Assembly: GCA_963931105.1 (NCBI GenBank)
Contig: OZ007004.1
Location: 2,356,001 to 2,420,000, forward strand
DNA: 64,000 bases
Direction of reading: 5' to 3'
Origin: UMGS1590 sp900552455
Lineage (GTDB): Bacteria > Bacillota > Peptococcia > Peptococcales > Peptococcaceae
Shown here in pieces: positions 28,160 to 36,280 of the stretch. The stretch's first letter is position 1, and every line of letters begins with the position of its first letter. The notes below the pieces were generated by a model. It ran no database searches. It was not told the origin of the DNA and saw only the letters and a program-made list of their open reading frames with translations. The position numbers and the translations under genes are program-made.

Positions 28160-29047
28160 TTAGGCGCGCCACAGTTCAATGGCGGAGAGCCCATCCTCAA
28201 GGCAATAATCCCTGTTGTATTCGTAGATCTGATCCAGAACGCCAGCGCCTTCCGGCTGATTTTCGACGCGACGGATCAGCGGTTTTACATGTTCAAAAAA
28301 CGTTGTGCGCAGAAGCTCTTCGCCGATGACCGCTTCAAACACGCCCTGCAGATCGGCGATGCGGAATTGTTCCGGCACCCAGTTGAAGGCGATCGGCGTG
28401 CGGTAGAGTTTGGTGCGCAAGCTTTCGACGGCGCAGCAGATCATCTCGAGATGGTCGAAGGCCAGCATATCGGCGTCTTCGTGTACTTCGCGACGCCAGC
28501 CGCCTCTGCCATCGGCGAGCAGATCAATGCTGCCTGTGATCACGATGTCCTCGTGCGTGAGCGACAGGTGGCAGCGATAATGCTCCGGCGAATGCGCTTC
28601 GGTGCGCATGGAAACGCTGAACCACGCTGCTTCGGCGGCGTCGTCTGCCGCGCTCACATCGCCTGATTCGCCATAGGGCACGACGGCCAAAAAGCACTGG
28701 GTGATCACGCGCGTGCGTGGATCGCGGTCTGGACGACTGAAGGTGGCGACATCGCCCTGATAAACCGGCGCAAGACCGGTTTCCTCCTGGCATTCGCGGG
28801 CAGCACAGTCGGCCAGGCTTTCATTTTTTTCGAGAAAACCACCAGGCAGCGCCCAGCCGCCGGCGAAAGGTGGGCGGCCACGCTTCACGAGCAGAAGCTC
28901 GAGCTTGCGCTGCGGATATTTTTTCGTGGCGTTCTCCGGCGTGTCAAGGGCGCGAAAGACGGCGCTGTCGGCGGTCACCGACGGATGCCAGTAGGGGCTG
29001 TCGTCGTAGCCCTCACAAAAACGGATATCTTCCTCGCTGAGTTGCAT
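28160..29047 (-). CDS. Nudix protein with NrtR-like winged-helix end
   Basis: A 295-residue protein. Residues 25-160 are a Nudix domain with an intact catalytic box: GGFLEKNESLADCAAREC followed by QEETGL (residues ~70-93), so hydrolysis of ADP-ribose or similar remains possible. The last 90 residues (from FNWVPEQFRIADLQ on) look like the winged-helix DNA-binding domain of NrtR, the ADP-ribose-sensing repressor of NAD genes. Adjacency to pncB strongly supports this. The preferred start at 29047 has AGGTG 7 bases away; 29053 is also possible. It may be both enzyme and repressor. Confidence 0.82.
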   Translation of the reverse strand: MQLSEEDIRFCEGYDDSPYWHPSVTADSAVFRALDTPENATKKYPQRKLELLLVKRGRPPFAGGWALPGGFLEKNESLADCAARECQEETGLAPVYQGDVATFSRPDRDPRTRVITQCFLAVVPYGESGDVSAADDAAEAAWFSVSMRTEAHSPEHYRCHLSLTHEDIVITGSIDLLADGRGGWRREVHEDADMLAFDHLEMICCAVESLRTKLYRTPIAFNWVPEQFRIADLQGVFEAVIGEELLRTTFFEHVKPLIRRVENQPEGAGVLDQIYEYNRDYCLEDGLSAIELWRA

Positions 29048-29062
29048 CTCCATTCACCTCGC

Positions 29063-29917
29063 TCAGATCCAGGCGTCGGTGTCCTGCGCCGGCGCAAGCT
29101 CCCAGCCGTCGTAAACGGCGAGCTCTTCTTCGATGGCTTCGAAGCATTCGTAGGTTTTTTCGGTCAGCGTCATCAGGTTGAGGTCGTGCTTGGCGAGCAT
29201 CTTCAGCCCCAGGCTCATCGGCTCCAGCTCTTCCTCGTACATGTGGTCGTCGATGACCTCAAAGCCGAGGATCTGCAGCTGGGTAGCGACGCGCGCGCGG
29301 GTTGCGCCGTCCTGGAAGTAGAAATAATAGTAGACGCTGTAGTCGTGGTCGAGATCGATGCCGGCTTCCTTGAGATTCTGCACCATGTAGCGGTTGCGGA
29401 TGTGGGCCATGTCGATCTCAGATGGATAGATGGCGTCGAAGAAGAAGCGCCAGCCGCCGTCGTTGTCGCTCATGTAGTTGAAGTCGTAGTCGCTGTATTC
29501 AGAAGCGATCTTGCCGACGAGCGGCGCCAGATATTCAACGTCCGGGCCGTAGAAATAGAACATGCGCGTGCCGGCGTAGGTGACGGAGCCAACGAAGCGG
29601 GCGCGGGCTTCTTCGTCCATGACCTTGACAATGTAGCTCTGGATCTCGAGGATCTTGTCTTCCTCTTCTTCCTTATAAAAGCCGTCGATGTCTGGATCGA
29701 GGAATTCCATCTGGATCCCCATGAGCCAATGCAGCGCAGGGATCGGCGCCTTGTCGCCGATGGCCACGTCAACGTTGACGAGGGCGCGGCCGTCGTCCAT
29801 GCTCGTGACGTAGAGCTCATACTGCGGTGGGATATCCAGCGCCGGATCGCGCACGGCGTCGTCATCTGCAAAGCTGAATTCAATTTTCTGTCTGATCTCT
29901 TTATCTAAATTTTCCAT
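29063..29917 (-). CDS. DUF695 protein with RraB-like second half
   Basis: A 284-residue acidic cytoplasmic protein. The first half (WLMGIQMEFLDPDIDGFYKE near residue 70, then TRMFYFYG) resembles DUF695, and the second half (YSVYYYFYFQDGATRARVA near 187, then LGFEVIDD) resembles the RraB regulator of RNase E. This two-domain layout is found in several Bacillota; no function is established there. The start at 29917 follows GAGG. It is the first gene of the operon with the NrtR-like gene and pncB, 15 bases ahead. Confidence 0.75.
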   Translation of the reverse strand: MENLDKEIRQKIEFSFADDDAVRDPALDIPPQYELYVTSMDDGRALVNVDVAIGDKAPIPALHWLMGIQMEFLDPDIDGFYKEEEEDKILEIQSYIVKVMDEEARARFVGSVTYAGTRMFYFYGPDVEYLAPLVGKIASEYSDYDFNYMSDNDGGWRFFFDAIYPSEIDMAHIRNRYMVQNLKEAGIDLDHDYSVYYYFYFQDGATRARVATQLQILGFEVIDDHMYEEELEPMSLGLKMLAKHDLNLMTLTEKTYECFEAIEEELAVYDGWELAPAQDTDAWI

Positions 29918-29939
29918 TGGAACCTCACTTAGTCTCAAA

Positions 29940-29950
29940 ATATTCAATAT
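29940..29950. promoter_or_regulatory. Palindrome between promoter and first gene of the pncB operon
   Basis: ATATTCAATAT, an 11-base perfect palindrome, lies just after the -10 box of the operon. Its place suits a repressor operator; NrtR-like autoregulation is possible but the site is short. Confidence 0.35.
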
Positions 29951-29954
29951 CTCT

Positions 29955-29983
29955 AGTATAACGGATTCGCCGGAGCGCGTAAA
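29955..29983 (-). promoter_or_regulatory. Promoter of the DUF695-nrtR-pncB operon
   Basis: TTTACG and TATACT with a 17-base spacer on the minus strand, 38 bases before the first start codon. The stretch 29984-30103 between this and the divergent metG promoter shows nothing I can name. Confidence 0.6.
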
Positions 29984-30103
29984 GAAAGAAAGACGATGGA
30001 TAAGATTTATTTCTGTCGCGTTGTCGCCGACGCGCGCTGGCGAGCACGCGTGCGCAAAAAGCCGACGGCGCTCATTTTTCACCGCTGCGCATGCGGCTAG
30101 CGA

Positions 30104-30132
30104 TTGACAAGGCTCTGCCGCCGTTTTATACT
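30104..30132 (+). promoter_or_regulatory. metG promoter
   Basis: TTGACA, exactly 17 bases, then TATACT. Transcription should begin near 30140, at the GGG of the first leader hairpin. Confidence 0.88.
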
Positions 30133-30139
30133 TAATCAT

Positions 30140-30198
30140 GGGTCAGCAGATGACCCGCGCGATATTGTCAACCGCGCCTGCCTCGGCGGGCGTTTTTT
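30140..30198 (+). promoter_or_regulatory. metG leader with competing hairpins and an intrinsic terminator
   Basis: The leader begins with hairpin GGGTCA-GCAGA-TGACCC (30140-30156). A second hairpin, GCGCG (30157-30161) with CGCGC (30173-30177), overlaps the 5' arm of a third: CGCCTGC-CTCG-GCGGGCG (30175-30192) followed by TTTTTT. Hairpins two and three cannot both form. The loop GCAG (30146-30149) of hairpin one could also pair with CTGC (30178-30181) of the terminator arm. No gene lies upstream on this strand, so the terminator can only affect metG. It has no T-box sequence and resembles no riboswitch I know. Confidence 0.7.
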
Positions 30199-30220
30199 AT
30201 TCATCAGAGGAGGCAAAAGA

Positions 30221-32155
30221 ATGGGCAACGATACCTTCTATATTACCACACCGATCTATTATCCAAGCGCCAAGCTGCACATCGGCAACGCCTACAGCAC
30301 GGTGCTCGCCGACACTGCTGCACGCTACAAAAAAATGCGCGGCGTCGACACCTTCTTTCTCACCGGCAGCGACGAGCACGGCATGAAGATCCAGCGCGCC
30401 GCTGAAGCTGCTGGCATGACGCCAAAACAATACGTCGACGAGATCGTCGAAGGGCCTGGCGGATTTAAAAACCTCTGGCAGGCGCTCCTCATCGACTACG
30501 ACAAATTCATCCGCACCACCGACGACTACCACGTTAAAGCGGTGCAGAAGCTCTTCCAGATCATCTACGAAAAAGGCGACATCTACAAATCTTCTTACAG
30601 TGGCCACTACTGCACGAGCTGCGAAACCTTCTTCACCGATCTGCAGCTGGTCGACGGCGACCACTGCCCGGACTGCGGCAAGAAAACAGAGATCCTTTCG
30701 GAAGAAAGCTATTTCTTCAAGATGAGCAACTACCAGGATGAGCTCCTGAAATACATCGACGAGCATCCAAACTTCATCGTGCCGGAAAGCCGCCGCAATG
30801 AAATGGTGAACTTCATCAAGGGCGGGCTCGAAGATCTCTGCATCTCCCGCTCCACCTTCAACTGGGGCATTCCTGTGCCGATCGACGAAAAGCACGTCAT
30901 CTACGTCTGGTTCGACGCCCTCTCCAACTATATCACCGCCCTCGGCTGGGGCTCGGACGACGACAGTCTCTACCAGAAATTCTGGCCAGCGAACGTGCAC
31001 GTTGTCGGTAAGGACATCGCGCGCTTCCACGCGGTGATCTGGCCAACGATCCTGCTCGCTGTCGGCATTCCGCTGCCAAAGCAGGTTTTCGGCCACGGCT
31101 GGGTGCTTTCTGACGGCGGCAAGATGAGCAAATCCAAGGGCAACGTCGTCGATCCGTTCAAGCTCATCGACAAATACGGCGTCGACGCTGTGCGCTACTA
31201 TCTCCTGCGCGAGATCCCTGTCGGTCAGGACGGCAACTACACCGAAGAGCTCTTCATCACCCGCTACAACAACGACCTTGCCAACGACTACGGCAACCTC
31301 GTCAGCCGCACCGTGTCGATGATCGACAAATACTGCGACGGCATCATGCCAGCGCCTGAGCAGGAAGAAGTCATCGACGAAGACCTCGTGCAGATGGCCG
31401 TCACCCTGCCTGCACATGTTGCGCTCGAGCTCGACAAGCTCAACTTCCCTGGCGCCCTCAGCCGCATCTTTGCGCTGATCGGCCGCGCCAACAAATACAT
31501 CGACGAGACCACGCCATGGATCCTCGCCAAGGACGACAAATACCACGCACGTCTCATGACTGTGCTCTACAATCTCGCCGAGATCTGCCGCATCACGACG
31601 ATCCTGCTGAAACCATTCATGCCAAATCTGGCGCCACGCGTTTCCGAGCAGCTCGGCGTCGATCTCACCCAGGCCACCTGGGCAGACGCCACCACCTGGG
31701 CAATGACGCCTGCTGGCTGCAGAGTCACCAAGGGCGAGCCGCTCTTCCCTCGCATCGATCCAAAAAGCATCGAGATCAAGGAAGAACCAAAGGAAGAAGC
31801 GCCAGCTGTCCAGTTCAAGGACGAGATCGCCTTTGACGATTTCAGCAAGCTCGATCTGCGCGTCGCCGTTGTCAAAGACTGCCAGCCAGTCAAAAAAGCC
31901 GACAAGCTCCTGCAATTCACCCTCGACGTTGGCGGCGAAGAACGCACCATCGTCAGCGGCATCCGCAAATTCTACGACGATCCAGCAGCGCTCATCGGCA
32001 AGAAGCTCGTCATCATCGCCAACCTGGCGCCAAAGAAGATCCGCGGCATCGAAAGTCGCGGCATGATCCTCACCGCTGCCACCGACGACGACAGCGCGCT
32101 GGAAGTGCTCAGCGTTGAAAACGCTGAGATCCCATCTGGCGCAACGATCAGCTGA
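30221..32155 (+). CDS. metG: Methionyl-tRNA synthetase
   Basis: A 644-residue class I aminoacyl-tRNA synthetase that charges tRNA-Met. The HIGH-type motif (AKLHIGNAYS) is at residues 17-26 and KMSKSKG near 303. A four-cysteine zinc knuckle appears as CTSCETF and CPDCGKK (about 130-150). The C-terminal 100 residues (FDDFSKLDLRVA to ESRGMILTA) are the tRNA-binding dimerisation domain. The start at 30221 follows AGAGGAGG. It is followed 8 bases later by tatD, a common pairing, and preceded by an attenuator-like leader. Confidence 0.96.
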   Translation: MGNDTFYITTPIYYPSAKLHIGNAYSTVLADTAARYKKMRGVDTFFLTGSDEHGMKIQRAAEAAGMTPKQYVDEIVEGPGGFKNLWQALLIDYDKFIRTTDDYHVKAVQKLFQIIYEKGDIYKSSYSGHYCTSCETFFTDLQLVDGDHCPDCGKKTEILSEESYFFKMSNYQDELLKYIDEHPNFIVPESRRNEMVNFIKGGLEDLCISRSTFNWGIPVPIDEKHVIYVWFDALSNYITALGWGSDDDSLYQKFWPANVHVVGKDIARFHAVIWPTILLAVGIPLPKQVFGHGWVLSDGGKMSKSKGNVVDPFKLIDKYGVDAVRYYLLREIPVGQDGNYTEELFITRYNNDLANDYGNLVSRTVSMIDKYCDGIMPAPEQEEVIDEDLVQMAVTLPAHVALELDKLNFPGALSRIFALIGRANKYIDETTPWILAKDDKYHARLMTVLYNLAEICRITTILLKPFMPNLAPRVSEQLGVDLTQATWADATTWAMTPAGCRVTKGEPLFPRIDPKSIEIKEEPKEEAPAVQFKDEIAFDDFSKLDLRVAVVKDCQPVKKADKLLQFTLDVGGEERTIVSGIRKFYDDPAALIGKKLVIIANLAPKKIRGIESRGMILTAATDDDSALEVLSVENAEIPSGATIS

Positions 32156-32163
32156 GGCGCGTC

Positions 32164-32934
32164 ATGGACTATCTCATGGACACCCACTGCCACGTCATGG
32201 ACCCGGCCTTCGCCGACGATTATGACGAGGTATTGGCGCGCACGCGCACACTCCACGCTGTCGTGAACATCGGCTGCAATTTCGAAGACGCCGAAGCCGC
32301 CGTTGCCCTCGCGGAAAAGGAGCCGCAGGTCTACGCCGCCGTGGCGCTACATCCAGAGGACGCGCGTAAGTACGACGAAAAAAAATGGCAGCGTCTGTGC
32401 GAGCTGGCAAAGCATCCGCGCGTCGTCGCCATCGGCGAGACCGGCCTCGACTATCACTGGGACACCGCAACGCCTGAAGAGCAGAAGATCCTTCTGGCGA
32501 AACACATCACCCTCGCCAAAGAACTCTCCAAGCCCCTCATCATCCACGACCGCGAAGCGCACCGCGACTGCTTCGACGCGCTCTGGGCCGGTGGCGCTGA
32601 GGAAGTGAGCGGCGTATTCCACGCTTACTCCGGTTCCGTGGAAATGATGCACGAGGCCGTCGCCCACGGATTTTACATCGGACTCGGCGGCGTTGTCACC
32701 TTCAAAAATGCCAAAACCGCCAAGGAAGTCGCCAAGCAGGTTCCCCTCGATCGCCTGCTGCTCGAGACCGACTGCCCATATATGACACCTGTGCCATTCC
32801 GCGGCAGACGCAACGAGCCAAGCTATGTGCGCTACGTCGCCGAAGAGATCGCTCGCCTACGCGAGATCGACGTGAACGACCTCTGCCGCATCACCTGGGA
32901 AAATGCCTGCCGACTGTTCAAGACGGAATTCTAA
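32164..32934 (+). CDS. tatD: TatD family metal-dependent hydrolase
   Basis: A 256-residue TIM-barrel nuclease-like hydrolase. Metal ligands are all present: DTHCH at the N-terminus, GETGLDYHW near 92, IIHDRE near 128, FHAYSG near 157 and ETDCPYMTP near 200. TatD proteins have 3'-5' exonuclease activity on DNA and RNA and follow metG in many Bacillota. An alternative start 12 bases on (MDTHCH) is possible. A strong terminator follows. Confidence 0.93.
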   Translation: MDYLMDTHCHVMDPAFADDYDEVLARTRTLHAVVNIGCNFEDAEAAVALAEKEPQVYAAVALHPEDARKYDEKKWQRLCELAKHPRVVAIGETGLDYHWDTATPEEQKILLAKHITLAKELSKPLIIHDREAHRDCFDALWAGGAEEVSGVFHAYSGSVEMMHEAVAHGFYIGLGGVVTFKNAKTAKEVAKQVPLDRLLLETDCPYMTPVPFRGRRNEPSYVRYVAEEIARLREIDVNDLCRITWENACRLFKTEF

Positions 32935-32940
32935 TTCTCT

Positions 32941-32972
32941 GCCGCTCACCTGCGTGGGCGGCTTTTCTTTTT
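32941..32972 (+). terminator. Terminator of the metG-tatD operon
   Basis: GCCGCTCAC-CTGC-GTGGGCGGC followed by TTTTCTTTTT, 7 bases after the tatD stop. A TATAAT for the next gene lies close by, at about 32980. Confidence 0.9.
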
Positions 32973-33020
32973 GCGGCGTATCTTATATAATGAAAGAAAT
33001 CTCACCAAAGGAGAACAACC

Positions 33021-34559
33021 ATGAAACACTATGATATGATCGTCATCGGCACAGGCGCTGCGAACATTGTGCTGGAAGCGGCGCAGCAGCAGGGCCTGCG
33101 CTGCGCGCAGATCGAGCGTGGAAAATTTGGCGGCACCTGTCTGACGCGCGGCTGCATTCCGACGAAGGTGCTCGTCACCGCGGCGGACCGTCTCTACGAA
33201 ATGCGCGAAGCTGCAGCGCTGGGGCTTTCGGCTGAAAATATTTCCTTCGACTGGCAGAAGATCTCGGCGCGCGTCTGGCAGAAGATCGACGAAAGCATCG
33301 GTCTGCGCCAGTTTTATCTCGACGACCCCCACACCGACGTGTACGAAGGCACGGCGCATTTCACCGACGACCACACCATCGAGGTGCATTATCCCGACGG
33401 CAGCAAGAGCGAGCCGCTGACTGCCGAGAAGATCTACATCGCCACCGGCGGCAAGACGAAGATTCCCGCCATGGCTGGCGTGGAAAATGTAGACTACTAC
33501 ACAAGCGAAAGCTTCTTCGGCGAAAAATATCCGTCGGAACCGTTTCGCGACATCATCGTTGTCGGCGGCGGCGCCATTGGCTGCGAATTTGCGCACATCT
33601 TCCGCGCCTTTGGTGCGCGCGTGCAGCTGGTGCAGCACAATGTGCGTCTGCTGCCGAAGTCTGACGAGGACTGCTCGGCGGCGTGTCGGAAAAATCTCGA
33701 GGCCGACGGCATCACCCTCTACTTCAACAAAGAAACGCCAGCTGTGCGCAAGGAAAATGGCCGCATTGTGCTGACGATAGAAGATCGCGCGACAGGCACG
33801 CTGGATGAGATCGAGGCGGAAGACCTCTTCATCTGTCCCGGCATTGTGCCAGCGACAGACGGGCTCGGCCTGGAAAACACGCAGATCGCGCTGGACAACC
33901 GCGGCTGGATCCGCACGAACGAGTTTCTCGAAACGAGCGTCGATGGCGTCTACGCCCTTGGCGATATCAACGGGCGTCAGCAATTTCGCCACAAAGCGAA
34001 CTACGAAGCAGACATCCTCGCCTACAACCATTACAAAAGTTCCGGTCCGACCGACAAACGCTGGGCGCGCTACGATCTCGTGCCAGCAGTCACCTTCACC
34101 CATCCGGAGGTTGCTGACGTCGGTCTCACCGAAGCACAGGCGCGCGAACGTGGTCACAAGGTGCGCATCGGTGTGAATCCATACAGTGCCACGGCGAAAG
34201 GCTACGCCCTTGGCTATGAGCCAGGCTCGGAGGATCGCGCCTTCGCCAAGCTCATCATCGACGACGAAACGAACGACATCCTCGGCATGCACGCCGTCGG
34301 TCCATTCGCGTCGACGCTGATCCAGCCCTTCCTCAATCTCATGAACAGCGGTGAGACAGCGCTCATCCCGCTGAACGAGGACATCGCCAGCGCAGAGACG
34401 CGCCGCCTGCGCCAGATCAGTCTGCGCCGTACGCTCGATCCCCACAAACACCGCACCGTCCGTGAGACCATGGTGCCCCACCCTTCCCTCTCCGAAGTCG
34501 GCATCTGGACCTACTACCCGATCGAAGAGCAACTCGCCAGCGAAGAAAACGGACAATAA
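33021..34559 (+). CDS. Class I pyridine nucleotide-disulfide oxidoreductase
   Basis: A 512-residue FAD enzyme of the glutathione/mycothione/mercuric reductase family. The FAD-binding start VIGTGAANIVLE differs slightly from GxGxxG (second glycine region GTGAA). The redox pair is in GGTCLTRGCIPTK (residues ~38-50), the NAD(P) motif in VVGGGAIGCEFA near 178, the second FAD motif in YALGDING near 312, and the C-terminal HPSLSE supplies the active-site histidine. The natural disulfide is not evident; mycothione-like, coenzyme-A disulfide or protein substrates are all possible. The start at 33021 follows AAAGGAG. Single gene with a strong terminator. Confidence 0.87.
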   Translation: MKHYDMIVIGTGAANIVLEAAQQQGLRCAQIERGKFGGTCLTRGCIPTKVLVTAADRLYEMREAAALGLSAENISFDWQKISARVWQKIDESIGLRQFYLDDPHTDVYEGTAHFTDDHTIEVHYPDGSKSEPLTAEKIYIATGGKTKIPAMAGVENVDYYTSESFFGEKYPSEPFRDIIVVGGGAIGCEFAHIFRAFGARVQLVQHNVRLLPKSDEDCSAACRKNLEADGITLYFNKETPAVRKENGRIVLTIEDRATGTLDEIEAEDLFICPGIVPATDGLGLENTQIALDNRGWIRTNEFLETSVDGVYALGDINGRQQFRHKANYEADILAYNHYKSSGPTDKRWARYDLVPAVTFTHPEVADVGLTEAQARERGHKVRIGVNPYSATAKGYALGYEPGSEDRAFAKLIIDDETNDILGMHAVGPFASTLIQPFLNLMNSGETALIPLNEDIASAETRRLRQISLRRTLDPHKHRTVRETMVPHPSLSEVGIWTYYPIEEQLASEENGQ

Positions 34560-34564
34560 ATGAC

Positions 34565-34615
34565 CACCGCCCGCCGGATCACGCATAAGCATGACCGGCG
34601 GGCGGTGTGTTTTTA
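34565..34615 (+). terminator. Terminator after the disulfide reductase gene
   Basis: A 13-pair stem, CACCGCCCGCCGG / CCGGCGGGCGGTG, followed by TGTTTTT. It lies between convergent genes. Confidence 0.9.
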
Positions 34616-35329
34616 CCACTCTACTTTTTCTTCGGGAATCAATTCACTGACAGGCGTGCGCATGCCTTCAAGGATCGTTTCCGTCATCCCTGGGATCGAC
34701 ATTAAATACAACGTTTCTTTTATACTATCTGACACTTTGGCTAAAATATAATCTGGCACCCTTTCATCCGTCGCATAGATAAGATCTGTGTAGATTTTCT
34801 CGTCGTTTCTCTTCGCAAAAATATGGGTGATCGAATATTTTCTGGCCGCTTTATCGCTTGCGTCTCCATTTCTCAATGATTTGACAATATAGAGTCTTTC
34901 ATCTCCAGAATGCTGATCGATGCCCATACATAAAGTAAACGTTCCCTCTGTGGTTGCGAATTGAAACTTCGCCGTATTGGTCACAACATCTTCAAGCATA
35001 AAGCATTGGTCCTCGATTAATTTCCGCAATTTTTTCATATGTGCGATCTTCTTTTTATAGGAACGTATTGGGTGGCGTTCTGAAAAATACAGCTGGCTGT
35101 CTTGCAATTTATTTTCAACTGCCAGTTTGTAAAATGCGTTAGCTGACAGATCACTTTCCACGCCCACGAGGTGCTTAAAAGCATCTTTACGAAATGATAT
35201 TTCAATATATCTATCATCGAACACAAACAAAAATTTCCTGCCAACAAAATATGACCGGTATACTCCTGCAGCCTCTTTGATTTCCTGGACAATTCGGCGC
35301 CGCTCTTCTTTTTTTATCAGTTTCTTCAT
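34613..35329 (-). CDS. PBECR4-like nuclease-fold protein, probable toxin
   Basis: A 238-residue basic protein. Residues 25-215 (YFVGRKFLFVFDDRYIEISF, then LVGVESDLSANAFY, then CFMLEDVVTNTAKFQF and LYIVKSLR) match my memory of PBECR4, a domain of the Barnase-EndoU-colicin-RelE nuclease superfamily found in phages and integrative elements. The gene is noticeably AT-richer than its neighbours, as expected for imported DNA. The start at 35329 has GGTGAT near it; a GTG three codons upstream is possible. It lies 16 bases beyond the terminator of a structured RNA on the same strand, which could be its regulator. No protein antitoxin is adjacent. Confidence 0.68.
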   Translation of the reverse strand: MKKLIKKEERRRIVQEIKEAAGVYRSYFVGRKFLFVFDDRYIEISFRKDAFKHLVGVESDLSANAFYKLAVENKLQDSQLYFSERHPIRSYKKKIAHMKKLRKLIEDQCFMLEDVVTNTAKFQFATTEGTFTLCMGIDQHSGDERLYIVKSLRNGDASDKAARKYSITHIFAKRNDEKIYTDLIYATDERVPDYILAKVSDSIKETLYLMSIPGMTETILEGMRTPVSELIPEEKVEW

Positions 35330-35344
35330 ATTGATCACCCATAT

Positions 35345-35380
35345 CTAAAAATGCCGGGCAACCTACGTCACCCGGCATTT
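35345..35380 (-). terminator. Terminator of the structured RNA
   Basis: AAATGCCGGG and CCCGGCATTT pair perfectly around a 12-base loop, and TTTTTAG follows on the minus strand, directly before the PBECR4-like gene. Confidence 0.9.
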
Positions 35381-35572
35381 CTGTTTGCGGTTTCATGCTG
35401 GCTGTCAGCCTTGATGCCCTTCCGAGCATCTGATACTCGCCGGTTTGTCAGTCCCCGACGCAGACTCGCCGTATCTCCCTGGCGTGGGCTCGATGCCCTT
35501 CCGAGCATCTGCAGGCTCGGCTTTTTACCCTGCCCGAGCGCAGTACAGCTTTTACGTGCCGCAACACGTTTT
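35346..35572 (-). ncRNA. Candidate structured non-coding RNA, about 225 nt
   Basis: A GC-rich non-coding stretch with its own promoter (35574-35601) and terminator. From its 5' end (minus strand): hairpin ACGTG-TTGCGG-CACGT, whose loop TTGCGG is fully complementary to CCGCAA at 35385-35390 near the 3' end, so a long-range pseudoknot can close the molecule; a stem CTGC.CTCGG with CCGAG..GCAG; then two copies, 79 bases apart (35492-35509 and 35413-35430), of the hairpin GATGC-TCGGAAGG-GCATC. No reading frame of note exists. The 200-nt size and compact pseudoknotted form recall conserved Clostridia RNAs such as the raiA motif, but I cannot confirm identity. It could instead be an RNA antitoxin-like partner of the PBECR4 gene. 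Confidence 0.68.
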
Positions 35573-35573
35573 A

Positions 35574-35601
35574 TCTATAATCATTTTAGCAGCAAAATCA
35601 A
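35574..35601 (-). promoter_or_regulatory. Promoter of the structured RNA
   Basis: TTGATT, 16 bases, TATAGA on the minus strand, placed between the anti-sigma stop codon and the first hairpin of the RNA. Confidence 0.55.
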
Positions 35602-35614
35602 ATTTTTACAAGCG

Positions 35615-36280
35615 TTATTCCCCGCTCTCGGCGTCTGGCTTCTCGCTGGCTGGCTGGTACGCGACGCCTGCTGGATCACAATCGTCGTTGTTAAATTCCC
35701 AGGCGCTGGCAAATTTGTCTGAAGAAATATGCCACCCACCGTATTTCTTGGCTGTGACGTAGAGCTCACCGTCATCATCGCTGATCTTGACGTAGCACAT
35801 GCCGTCATCGTCAAAATCATTGGTGATGTCTTTGGCCATGTCGCGGTAGAAGAGCCAGATGGAGCCGTCGTCGTAGTATTCGATGTTCGGATTATCGAGA
35901 TGATCGAGAATCTCTTCTTCTGTCAGCGGACGTTCGTTACCGAAGGCGTCAAAGGCCACACCGCCACCGCTTTGGGTCTTGGTCCCGCCGTTCTCGTCAG
36001 GAATTTTCACGGTGTAGGTGCCGTCATCATTGACATTGAGCTCGGCGGTCGTCTGATCGCCGTGGATCCAGAGCTGGATGGTGCGCTGGATGCCGCCGAC
36101 ATTCGCTGCATAAGCGCCGCCACCACCGGCGAAAACGGCAAGGCAGAGGATCGCTGCCATGGCGATGATGCGTTTGGACTGTTTGCGTTTGTATTCTTTC
36201 ATGATCTTCTCCTCCAATCGTATCTCGTTGGAAGGCTGGAGGGCCGAAAAGGCCTGTTTGTATTTTTCCTTATTCGTCAT
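35615..36280 (-). CDS. Membrane anti-sigma factor-like protein
   Basis: A 221-residue protein with a short basic cytoplasmic N-terminus (MTNKEKYKQAFSALQPS), one membrane segment (about residues 38-58, AMAAILCLAVFAGGGGAYAA) and an acidic extracytoplasmic domain rich in aspartate, glycine and tyrosine. Its start overlaps the end of the ECF sigma gene by 11 bases, the standard layout for a cognate anti-sigma factor. The outer domain presumably senses an envelope signal; no ligand can be inferred. A GTG one codon earlier is an alternative start. Confidence 0.75.
   Translation of the reverse strand: MTNKEKYKQAFSALQPSNEIRLEEKIMKEYKRKQSKRIIAMAAILCLAVFAGGGGAYAANVGGIQRTIQLWIHGDQTTAELNVNDDGTYTVKIPDENGGTKTQSGGGVAFDAFGNERPLTEEEILDHLDNPNIEYYDDGSIWLFYRDMAKDITNDFDDDGMCYVKISDDDGELYVTAKKYGGWHISSDKFASAWEFNNDDCDPAGVAYQPASEKPDAESGE

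Noticed and set aside
30133..30220. metG leader as a T-box riboswitch
   Set aside because: Far too short and without the conserved T-box sequence or specifier stem.
30138..30220. Leader peptide containing methionine codons upstream of metG
   Set aside because: The ATG at 30138 lies at or before the predicted transcription start and has no ribosome site.
35413..35509. Two identical 18-base sequences considered as a small CRISPR array
   Set aside because: Only two copies, 79 bases apart, self-complementary and inside a structured RNA; no cas genes nearby.
35346..35572. Structured RNA as signal recognition particle RNA, tmRNA or RNase P RNA
   Set aside because: The GGAAGG loop is suggestive of SRP domain IV, but the flanking conserved sequence is absent, and the signature sequences of tmRNA and RNase P are missing.
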